11,632 bases of DNA. Source: Solirubrobacteraceae bacterium (GTDB taxonomy: Bacteria > Actinomycetota > Thermoleophilia > Solirubrobacterales > Solirubrobacteraceae). Each line of letters starts with the position of its first letter. Position 1 is the first letter of the stretch. The stretch lies in assembly GCA_030149625.1 (NCBI GenBank), contig JASLHP010000380.1:1-11632 (forward strand). The letters run 5' to 3'. The position numbers and the translations under genes are program-made. The notes beneath the pieces were generated by a model. It saw only the letters and a program-made list of their open reading frames with translations. It did no database searches and was not told the origin of the DNA. Shown piece by piece: positions 1 to 5,320 of this stretch.

Positions 1-596
1 CGATCCGCAAGGCCAAAGAAGCGTCGATGCCGAAGGACAACATCGAACGCGCGATCGCGAAGGGCACCGGCGAGGGCGGCGAGGCCGACGCGATCGAGTC
101 GGTCCTGTACGAGGGCTACGGGCCCGGCGGCGTCGCGCTGCTCGTCGAGGCGTTCACCGACAACCGCAACCGCACCGGCGCCGACGTCAGGCACGCGTTC
201 TCCAAGAACGGCGGCAGCCTTGGCGAGCCGGGCTCGGTCGCGTATCTGTTCGACAAGAAGGGCACGATCGTGGTCGATGCCGAGCGCTACTCCGAAGACG
301 ACCTGATGGTCGCGGTGGAGGCGGGCGCGGAGGACATTGGCACCGACGAAGGCGTGTTCGAGGTGATCACCGAGCCGGCGGACTTCGCGCCTGTGCGCAA
401 GGCGCTCGAGGACGCGGATGTCGAGCTCGAGAACGCCGAACTGGTGTACCGGCCGTCGAGCGTCGTGCCGATCGACGAGGCGCAGGCGGGCAGGCTGATG
501 CGTCTGATCGAGGCGCTCGAAGACAACGACGACGTCGGCGCGGTGCACGCCAACTTCGACGTAGCGGCCGACGTGCTCGAGCGTGTCGCGGGCTGA
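1..596 (+). CDS. yebC: YebC/TACO1 family protein, 5'-truncated by window
   Basis: The reading frame is already open at base 3 (I-R-K-A-K-E-A-S-M-P-K-D-N...), so the gene enters from the left. The internal ATG at 27 is the conserved MPKDNIERA motif of the family, not the start. About 197 residues are visible of a family usually near 240-250. Further hallmarks follow: the YEGYGPGG segment, the TDNRNRT segment, the GGSLGEPGSVAYLF segment and the acidic GAED stretch. YebC proteins are cytoplasmic. They were long annotated as transcriptional regulators, and more recent work on the family assigns a ribosome-associated role in relieving stalling at proline-rich stretches. In actinobacteria yebC commonly lies upstream of ruvCAB, as it does here, although two other genes intervene. 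The TGA at 594-596 lies inside the next gene, which starts 14 nt earlier. Family assignment is very secure; molecular role is from family knowledge. Confidence 0.96.
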   Translation, partial: IRKAKEASMPKDNIERAIAKGTGEGGEADAIESVLYEGYGPGGVALLVEAFTDNRNRTGADVRHAFSKNGGSLGEPGSVAYLFDKKGTIVVDAERYSEDDLMVAVEAGAEDIGTDEGVFEVITEPADFAPVRKALEDADVELENAELVYRPSSVVPIDEAQAGRLMRLIEALEDNDDVGAVHANFDVAADVLERVAG

Positions 597-1407
597 GGGC
601 CCGGCGCGGTTCGCGCAGTCAGCCACGACGCGTCCACCCGTAGTGATCCTCTGTGGCGGGCGCGGCACCCGCCTGCAGGAGCACACGCAGGCGATCCCCA
701 AGCCACTCGTGGAGATCGGTGGCATGCCGATCGTCTGGCACGTGATCCAGCTCTATGCGGTGCACGGCTTCCGCCGCTTCCTGCTGGCCACCGGTTACCG
801 CCGCGAGTCGATCGAGCGGTTCGCCGCGGCCGAGGAGTGGCCGGAGGGCGTCAGCGTCGAATGCGTCGACACGGGCTTGGACACGCCCACCGGCGGTCGC
901 CTGAAGCTGCTCGAAAGCCAACTGGCCGGCGAGGAGCTTTTCTGCGTGACTTACGCCGACGGACTCGCGGATGTCGACCTCGGTGCGCTGCTGAGCTTCC
1001 ACGGCGAGCACGGCGCGCTGGCGAGCATGACCGTCGTGCGGCCCCAACTGCAGTTCGGGGTCACGCAGCTCGCCGCTGACGGCCGCGTCACCGGCTTTCG
1101 CGAGAAGCCGAAGTCCGAGCACTGGATCAACGGCGGCTTCTTCTGCTTCTCAAGGCCCGTGCTCGATCGCCTGGAGCTCGACAGCGTGCTCGAGCGGGAG
1201 CCGCTGGAACGGCTGGCCGCCACGGGTGAGCTGCGCGCGCACCCGCACGAGGGCTTCTGGAAGTGCATGGATACGTACAAGGACGCGCTCGCGCTCAACG
1301 ACCTGTGGACCGCGGGCAAGGCGCCGTGGGCTCAGATGGACAGCCGTCGCGCGCGGTACAGCCCCACCGGCTCGCGGATGCCGCGCAGGCGCCGCTCGCC
1401 GGCGTAG
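583..1407 (+). CDS. rfbF: Sugar-1-phosphate cytidylyltransferase (RfbF-like, probable glucose-1-phosphate cytidylyltransferase)
   Basis: The 274-residue protein is a nucleotidyltransferase of the GT-A-like fold that probably makes CDP-glucose from CTP and glucose-1-phosphate. The N-terminal nucleotide-binding loop GGRGTR (25-30) is followed by PKP (39-41). Then come the DTG and TGGRLK segments (96-108), Y-A-D-G (124-127, where the family has YGDG), EKP (174-176), WINGGFF (181-187) and GFWKCMD (224-230). All are in the order and spacing of RfbF. The GTG at 583 overlaps yebC by 14 nt, which suggests translational coupling. A later GTG at 643 would remove part of the first beta strand, so I prefer 583, although no good Shine-Dalgarno is seen. 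Conserved sequence stops at APW (247-249). The remaining ~25 residues are Arg-rich and lie antisense to the cyclase 3' end. No CDP-sugar pathway partners (rfbG, rfbH) are in the window, so the exact sugar is uncertain. Confidence 0.88.
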   Translation: MSRAEGPARFAQSATTRPPVVILCGGRGTRLQEHTQAIPKPLVEIGGMPIVWHVIQLYAVHGFRRFLLATGYRRESIERFAAAEEWPEGVSVECVDTGLDTPTGGRLKLLESQLAGEELFCVTYADGLADVDLGALLSFHGEHGALASMTVVRPQLQFGVTQLAADGRVTGFREKPKSEHWINGGFFCFSRPVLDRLELDSVLEREPLERLAATGELRAHPHEGFWKCMDTYKDALALNDLWTAGKAPWAQMDSRRARYSPTGSRMPRRRRSPA

Positions 1408-2438
1408 GACCAACCGTAGGACTCGCGCGCGGACTCGCGCACCTCGCGCTCGGCGAGCACGCTGCCGGGCCGCGCGATCGAGGTGATGCGGCTCGCGAGG
1501 TTGACTGGTCGCCCGAACCAGTCACCGGCGCGCGGCAGCGCCAGCCCGACCGCCGCGCCCGCGCGCAGCTGCGGGAAGTCCTCGCCCTCGGCGTCGGCGG
1601 CGTCGATCAGGGTCAGTGCCGCCTCCAGCAGCGGCTCCGGCTCGGGCGAGGCGAGCATCGCCGCATCGCCGATCGTCTTCACCAGCTTCACAGGCGTCTC
1701 GGAAACCTCGGTCGCGAGCGCTTCCAGGCGCACGGCCAGACGCCCGAGCTCATCGGGCGCCACTTCCTCGCCGAGGCGCGTGAAGCCGACGAGGTCGGCG
1801 AAGCACACGGTCACCTCGCGCGAGCCGGGCAGACGTCCGCCGGTGCGCTCGAGCTCGCTGACGACGGTGCTCTGGGTCGCGTGGCGCAGATGCAGCGCGA
1901 GCAGGTTGCTGACGAGCGGGTTCACGAGCGGATACAGCCCGGCGACCGATTCGGCGTAGCGCTGTGCGAGCTCGGGCTCGCTCATGCCGGGCTCGAGCAC
2001 CAGCTTGAGCGGCAGCGCGCGCAGGCTTTCGGCGGCCTGCGAGAGGCCGCGCCCGAGAACGCGCAGCAACTCCAGCAGGTCATCGTCGGAGATGCCCGCA
2101 TCGCGCGCGACGTGCGTCATTCTCGCGGTCTCGAGCTCGGCTTCGCTGTAGACGGCCTCGTCGGGCTCTGGGATCGGCAGGCCCATCGCGCGCCGGCACG
2201 CCACCAGGAAGTCCTCGCCGACGCCGCTCAAGTCGGCGACCTCGCGGGAGGTGTACCGCTCGGACCCGACGATCACGCGGTCGGCGGGCAGATACATGAT
2301 CGTGCCGCTGGCGGTCCTGCTTCGCAGCTCGGAGATCGACACGCCCTCGCGCGCCAGCTGCTCGAGCAGCGCCAAGCGCTCGGAGCGAGCCGTTCCCTGC
2401 AGCCCGTCGAGCAGCCCCTCTGCGGCGAAGTCGACCAT
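1332..2438 (-). CDS. Class III adenylate cyclase with Rv1264-like N-terminal regulatory domain
   Basis: The 368-residue soluble protein should convert ATP to cAMP. Residues ~1-200 are a helical domain resembling the autoinhibitory, pH-responsive N-terminal half of Mycobacterium tuberculosis Rv1264 (for example the TARSER stretch near 16-21 and the GLSQAAE stretch near 131-137). Residues ~207-365 are the catalytic domain. All six key residues of class III cyclases can be placed: metal-binding D215 (in FADLVGFT) and D258 (in TIGDA), the adenine-selecting pair K254 and D306, and the transition-state pair N313 and R317 (in PVNLASR). It should therefore be active, probably as a homodimer with two active sites. 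It starts at ATG 2438, with no Shine-Dalgarno but a TACGCT hexamer 7 nt upstream. It is transcribed away from ruvC and converges on the cytidylyltransferase, overlapping it by 76 nt. The pH response is inferred by analogy with Rv1264. Confidence 0.93.
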   Translation of the reverse strand: MVDFAAEGLLDGLQGTARSERLALLEQLAREGVSISELRSRTASGTIMYLPADRVIVGSERYTSREVADLSGVGEDFLVACRRAMGLPIPEPDEAVYSEAELETARMTHVARDAGISDDDLLELLRVLGRGLSQAAESLRALPLKLVLEPGMSEPELAQRYAESVAGLYPLVNPLVSNLLALHLRHATQSTVVSELERTGGRLPGSREVTVCFADLVGFTRLGEEVAPDELGRLAVRLEALATEVSETPVKLVKTIGDAAMLASPEPEPLLEAALTLIDAADAEGEDFPQLRAGAAVGLALPRAGDWFGRPVNLASRITSIARPGSVLAEREVRESARESYGWSYAGERRLRGIREPVGLYRARRLSI

Positions 2439-2445
2439 CGTCCGC

Positions 2446-2451
2446 AGCGTA
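2446..2451 (-). promoter_or_regulatory. Candidate -10 element of the cyclase gene (leaderless geometry)
   Basis: Read on the minus strand the hexamer is TACGCT, followed by 7 nt and then the cyclase ATG. The spacing would put the transcription start at or next to the start codon. No recognisable -35 (TTGACA-like) is seen 16-18 nt further upstream, and there is no Shine-Dalgarno. It lies in the 54-nt divergent gap shared with ruvC, which also carries TAGGCT (2450-2455, plus strand). Confidence 0.4.
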
Positions 2452-2478
2452 GGCTAGGCAGGCGTCCGGCGGCTCGCG

Positions 2479-2484
2479 CAGAAT
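2479..2484 (+). promoter_or_regulatory. Weak candidate -10 element for ruvCAB
   Basis: CAGAAT precedes the ruvC GTG by 8 nt and fits the A2/T6 pattern of a -10 hexamer. It resembles the arrangement in front of rel and recJ. A TAGGCT at 2450-2455 in the same short gap is an alternative that would give a leader of about 30 nt. No convincing -35 accompanies either. The call rests mainly on geometry and on the need for a ruvC promoter in a 54-nt divergent gap. Confidence 0.22.
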
Positions 2485-2492
2485 CACGAGCC

Positions 2493-3047
2493 GTGATCGT
2501 CCTCGGCATCGACCCAGGCCTGGCCAACACGGGATATGGCGTGGTCGCGCGGCGGGGCGGCCGGCTCGTGGCATTGGATGGTGGCGTCATCACGACCGTC
2601 GCAGAGCTCGCGCCCGAGCGACGGCTCGCGCAGATCCATGCCGCCGTCGCGGAGCTGCTCACAGAGCACGCGCCGCACGCGGTCGCGCTCGAGCAGCTGT
2701 ATTTCGGGCAGAACGTGCGCACGGCGTTCGCGGTCGGGCAGGCGCGCGGCGTGGTGCTGCTCGCCGCCGGTCAGCGCGCGCTGCCGTGCGCCAGTTACAC
2801 CCCTCAGCAGGTCAAGGGCGCGGTCTGTGGCTCGGGCCGTGCGCAGAAGGACCAGGTCGCGCGGATGGTGCAGGCGCTGCTGGGACTGTCTGATGAGCCA
2901 CGACCCGACCATGCGGCTGACGCGCTCGCGGTCGCGATCTGCCACGCCAACTGCGCGCCGCTCGCGATGGCGCTCGCCGGCGCCGAGTCATCCGCTGGTG
3001 GCCATGCGCGCGCTCGCGTGAGCGCGCGCGTCGAGGTGGGCGCATGA
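2493..3047 (+). CDS. ruvC: RuvC, crossover junction endodeoxyribonuclease
   Basis: RuvC is the dimeric resolvase that nicks Holliday junctions held by RuvAB. The product has 184 residues (family ~170-180). The GTG at 2493 gives M-I-V-L-G-I-D-P-G, the standard RuvC N-terminus. The frame stays open far upstream, but that part is antisense to the cyclase and is not coding. Catalytic residues are D7 (GIDPG), E67 (ALEQLYFG), H140 and D143 (DHAADALA). Escherichia coli has Asp at the third site, while a His is known there in Thermus thermophilus RuvC, so this is an accepted variant. The K-G-A-V-C-G-S-G-R-A-Q-K-D-Q-V segment (108-122) is the DNA-binding/dimer helix region. The last ~25 residues are a variable Ala/Arg tail, partly encoded by a strong hairpin. 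The TGA at 3045-3047 overlaps the ruvA ATG (ATGA), indicating translational coupling. Confidence 0.96.
   Translation: MIVLGIDPGLANTGYGVVARRGGRLVALDGGVITTVAELAPERRLAQIHAAVAELLTEHAPHAVALEQLYFGQNVRTAFAVGQARGVVLLAAGQRALPCASYTPQQVKGAVCGSGRAQKDQVARMVQALLGLSDEPRPDHAADALAVAICHANCAPLAMALAGAESSAGGHARARVSARVEVGA
3006..3029 (+). repeat. Perfect inverted repeat (hairpin) in the 3' end of ruvC
   Basis: A 10-bp perfect stem (GCGCGCGCTC and its complement GAGCGCGCGC) flanks a 4-nt GCGT loop. The structure ends 3 nt before the ruvA Shine-Dalgarno (3033-3038). It is not followed by a T-tract, so it is not an intrinsic terminator. It could stabilise the message or affect initiation at ruvA, but composition alone (alternating GC) could also produce it. 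Confidence 0.6.
3033..3038 (+). promoter_or_regulatory. Shine-Dalgarno of ruvA
   Basis: GAGGTG lies 5 nt upstream of the ruvA ATG at 3044, inside the last codons of ruvC. It fixes the ruvA start and contrasts with the absence of such a sequence before the genes that begin transcripts in this window. Confidence 0.65.
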
Positions 3048-3661
3048 TCGCGTTGCTTCGCGGCGAGGTGGCCGTGCGCCGCACCGATCACGTGGTGATC
3101 CTCAGCGGCGGCGTCGGCTACCGGGCGGCGGTCTCCGCGCAGACGCTCGCGCAGGTCCCCGCGGTCGGCGAGCAGATGACGCTGCACACGCATCTGATCG
3201 TGCGCGATGACGCGCTCGCGCTCTACGGCTTTGCCTCCGAGCAGGAGCGTGACCTGTTCCTGATGCTGCTGTCGGTTCAGGCGGTCGGCCCGAAGGTCGC
3301 GCTGGCGGTTCTCTCCGGCGGCTCGCCGCGGGAGTTGATCGGTGCGCTCGCGGCCGCTGACGCCGCGCGCTTCCAGGCTGTGCCTGGCATCGGCAAGCGC
3401 ACCGCGGAACGGATCATCGTCGAGCTGCGCGAGAAGGTCGTGCTCGACACCGACGTGCGCGGGGTCGGAGCGCACCCACCGGGCACGCCGATCGTCGCTC
3501 GCCGCGGCGAGGCGCACAGTCCGCGCGCGCGGGCGCGCGCGGGCCTGCTGGAGCTCGGATACGAGCCCGGCGAGGCTGAGCAGCTGCTGGCCGAGGTCGA
3601 GGGTGAGAGTGCTGAGGAACTGATCGCAAACGCGCTGCGCGCCGCGCGCGCGGGCGCTTGA
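3044..3661 (+). CDS. ruvA: RuvA, Holliday junction branch-migration DNA-binding subunit
   Basis: RuvA binds the four-way junction as a tetramer and loads the RuvB motors. The 205-residue product matches the family (about 190-205). Domain I is the N-terminal OB-fold beginning M-I-A-L-L-R-G (1-~63). Domain II carries two helix-hairpin-helix motifs, around AVGPKVAL (79-86) and [11 protein letters not shown] (near 114-124). A variable linker (~140-160) leads to C-terminal domain III (~163-205, [15 protein letters not shown]), which contacts RuvB. The start overlaps the ruvC stop (ATGA) and has a good Shine-Dalgarno. The stop is only 4 nt before ruvB. The linker DNA is strongly alternating GC (around 3521-3541). 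Confidence 0.96.
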   Translation: MIALLRGEVAVRRTDHVVILSGGVGYRAAVSAQTLAQVPAVGEQMTLHTHLIVRDDALALYGFASEQERDLFLMLLSVQAVGPKVALAVLSGGSPRELIGALAAADAARFQAVPGIGKRTAERIIVELREKVVLDTDVRGVGAHPPGTPIVARRGEAHSPRARARAGLLELGYEPGEAEQLLAEVEGESAEELIANALRAARAGA

Positions 3662-3665
3662 GCCG

Positions 3666-4727
3666 ATGACGACCTTGGAGAGCACAGGCGAGACGGTCGC
3701 GCGCATCCAGACTCCGTATCTGGTCGCCGAGGACGAGCTCGACCGCTCGCTGCGCCCGCGGCGCCTGGCGGATTTCGTCGGGCAGCAGACGCTGCGCGAA
3801 CAGCTCGCTGTCGCGATCGAGGCGTGCGCCGCACGCGGCGAGGCGCTCGATCACCTGCTGCTCGCGGGACCGCCGGGGCTCGGCAAGACCTCGCTCGCGC
3901 AGATCGTGGCGGCCGAGCTGGAGGTGCCGTTCGTGCAGACCGCTGGGCCCGCGCTCGAGCGCAAGGGAGACATCGCCGCGTTTCTGACCGCGCTCGAGCC
4001 GCGCAGCGTGTTCTTCGTCGATGAGATCCATCGCCTCGCGCGCACGCTCGAGGAGACGTTCTACCCGGCGATGGAGGACCGTCGCCTGCCGATCACAGTC
4101 GGGCAGGGCGCGGGCGCGCGTGTGGTGACACTCGAGTTGCCGCCGTTCACGCTCGTCGGCGCCACCACGCGCTCTGGCCTGTTGACGACGCCGCTGCGCG
4201 ACCGCTTCGGCATTCAGGCGCGCCTGGAGCCGTATGCGCGCGAGGAGCTCGCGATCATCGTGCGCCGTTCGGCGGGGATCCTCGAGATCGAGCTGGAGGA
4301 CGACGGCGCGCTCGCGATCGCGGCACGCAGCCGCGGCACGCCGAGAGTGGCCAACAGGTTGTTGAAGCGTGTACGCGACTTCGCCGAGGTGCGGATGGCG
4401 GGCGTCGTCACGGCGGGTGCCGCACAGGCGGCGCTGGAGATGCTGGAGGTCGACGAGCGCGGGCTCGACCGACTCGATCGCGAGATCCTGAGCGCGATCT
4501 GCACGAAATTCGCCGGCGGCCCCGTCGGTCTCTCGACGCTCGCCGTCGCCGTCGGCGAGGAGCAGGACACGATTGAGGAGGTGTACGAGCCCTACCTGCT
4601 GCAGGAGGGCCTGATCAAGCGCACACCGCGCGGCAGAATGGCCACGACGGCCGCCTACGAGCATCTCGGCCTGCCCGAGCCCGGCGTCGCCGGCCCGGCG
4701 ACGCCGGGCGGAGCATCGCTGTTCTGA
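3666..4727 (+). CDS. ruvB: RuvB, Holliday junction branch-migration ATPase
   Basis: RuvB is the AAA+ hexameric motor that drives branch migration with RuvA. The 353-residue length is normal for the family. Landmarks are Walker A GPPGLGKT (68-75, K74), Walker B VDEIHRL (118-124, D119/E120), sensor 1 GATTR (165-169), the arginine-finger region PLRDRFG (176-182), sensor 2 RGTPRVANR (223-231) and the C-terminal winged helix (~260-335). The ATG at 3666 follows ruvA by 4 nt, with no strong Shine-Dalgarno, so it is probably translated by coupling. The last ~18 residues (Gly/Pro/Ala-rich, ending S-L-F) lie past the winged helix and are encoded by a near-perfect palindrome. A 131-nt gap follows, so this is probably the last gene of the ruv operon. 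Confidence 0.97.
   Translation: MTTLESTGETVARIQTPYLVAEDELDRSLRPRRLADFVGQQTLREQLAVAIEACAARGEALDHLLLAGPPGLGKTSLAQIVAAELEVPFVQTAGPALERKGDIAAFLTALEPRSVFFVDEIHRLARTLEETFYPAMEDRRLPITVGQGAGARVVTLELPPFTLVGATTRSGLLTTPLRDRFGIQARLEPYAREELAIIVRRSAGILEIELEDDGALAIAARSRGTPRVANRLLKRVRDFAEVRMAGVVTAGAAQAALEMLEVDERGLDRLDREILSAICTKFAGGPVGLSTLAVAVGEEQDTIEEVYEPYLLQEGLIKRTPRGRMATTAAYEHLGLPEPGVAGPATPGGASLF
4680..4708 (+). repeat. Perfect 14-bp inverted repeat within the ruvB 3' end
   Basis: CCCGGCGTCGCCGG, one base, then its exact reverse complement CCGGCGACGCCGGG. In RNA the innermost pairs would open to form the loop, leaving about 12-13 GC-rich pairs. The repeat encodes the [11 protein letters not shown] part of the RuvB tail, outside the winged-helix domain. 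No T-tract follows. It may protect the ruv mRNA 3' end, pause transcription or be bound by a protein. It could also be a small inserted palindromic element. Confidence 0.7.
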
Positions 4728-4858
4728 GAGACACCCGGCGCCTGCGCCGAGCCCGAGGCGCACATTTTCAACGTGCTGCTGGAGACACGGCGAGCTTGCC
4801 GGCGGCGTCCGAGGTGCGCGTTCGCGACGCGTCGCTGAGTAGTCTGTGTGCAGACACC
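4728..4858. other. Intergenic region between ruvB and the zinc-ribbon/PAS gene
   Basis: This 131-nt gap is the longest in the window. It holds a small 6-bp hairpin (CGGCGC-CT-GCGCCG, 4736-4749), followed about 15 nt later by a single TTTT. That could be a weak terminator but is not a convincing one. Just before the next gene there is TAGTCT (4840-4845) and a 5-bp inverted repeat GTCTG-TGTG-CAGAC (4842-4855) that ends 3 nt before the ATG. This is a possible -10 element and operator or short hairpin. An in-frame TTG at 4796 exists but is not a credible start. Confidence 0.4.
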
Positions 4859-5308
4859 ATGACCCACCCGTTCATCTGCCCGAACTGCGGCCATCGCACC
4901 AGCGAGCTCGACCGCAACATCGGCTTCACACGACAGCCCAAGGGCTGTGCGAAGTGCGGCTTCGCGTTCCTGTTCGAACTGCTCGACGACTACTATCCGG
5001 CGCCCGACGCGGCGTTTTTCGTGTGCGACGGCGAGGGCCGCGTGATCGGCTGCGGCAAGAACTCGTTCGCGTTCACGGGCCTCGAGGAGGAAGACGTGAT
5101 CGGCCAGCGCGTCGAGCAGGTGCTCGGGCTGAGCTTCGCCAATGGGGACGACCCGGTGGAGACCGTGCTCGAGTGGGGCGTGCGAGCGCTAGAGGTGCCG
5201 GTGCGGGTCTCAGGCGAACGCGACGTGGCGGCCAGCGCGAAAGCTGACATGTTTCCCGCGTATGACGACGACGGCGGGCTGTTGCTGGTTCTCACCCCCG
5301 ACAAGTAG
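4859..5308 (+). CDS. Small zinc-ribbon plus PAS-domain protein, function unknown
   Basis: From ATG 4859 the product is 149 residues, with no signal peptide or membrane segment, so it is cytoplasmic. Residues 7-33 form a probable zinc ribbon with two CxxC knuckles, C7/C10 (CPNC) and C30/C33 (CAKC). Residues ~48-147 look like a single PAS domain: the FVCDGEGRVIGCG strand pair, then a SFAFTGLEEEDVIGQ helix region typical of PAS, ending in the LLLVLTP strand. Two further cysteines (C56, C65) lie in the first PAS strands. There is no kinase, cyclase, GGDEF or classic HTH output domain, so it may act through protein-protein or nucleic-acid contacts of the ribbon. It sits where actinobacteria usually carry yajC, but it is not YajC-like. 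Its TAG stop (5306-5308) overlaps a candidate promoter of secDF. Domain calls are by eye, and the start is chosen because upstream sequence is not coding-like. Confidence 0.75.
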   Translation: MTHPFICPNCGHRTSELDRNIGFTRQPKGCAKCGFAFLFELLDDYYPAPDAAFFVCDGEGRVIGCGKNSFAFTGLEEEDVIGQRVEQVLGLSFANGDDPVETVLEWGVRALEVPVRVSGERDVAASAKADMFPAYDDDGGLLLVLTPDK

Positions 5309-5311
5309 GCT
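5306..5311 (+). promoter_or_regulatory. Candidate -10 element of secDF
   Basis: TAGGCT lies 9 nt before the secDF ATG and overlaps the stop codon of the PAS gene. A partial -35, TTGCTG (5282-5287), lies 18 nt upstream. No Shine-Dalgarno is evident before the ATG. The arrangement would give an almost leaderless secDF transcript separate from any read-through of the PAS gene. Confidence 0.4.
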
Positions 5312-5320
5312 CTGCTGACG

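Noticed and set aside
1263..2492. Long open frame extending ruvC upstream by about 410 codons.
   Set aside because: It runs antisense through the cyclase, whose catalytic residues are all conserved, and its translation has no recognisable domain. The true RuvC start is the GTG at 2493.
2439..2492. LexA/SOS operator in front of ruvCAB.
   Set aside because: I looked for a GAAC-N4-GTTC-type box in the gap and found none.
3521..3541. Alternating GC tract in the ruvA linker as a possible Z-DNA or regulatory element.
   Set aside because: It encodes the variable Ala/Arg linker and is expected from codon bias here; no further structure supports a function.
3414..4763. 449-codon minus-strand frame across ruvA/ruvB.
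   Set aside because: Shadow frame opposite two well-conserved genes; no motif support.
4736..4770. Hairpin plus TTTT after ruvB as an intrinsic terminator.
   Set aside because: The 6-bp stem has a 2-nt loop and the T run is short and about 15 nt away, so I do not call a terminator.
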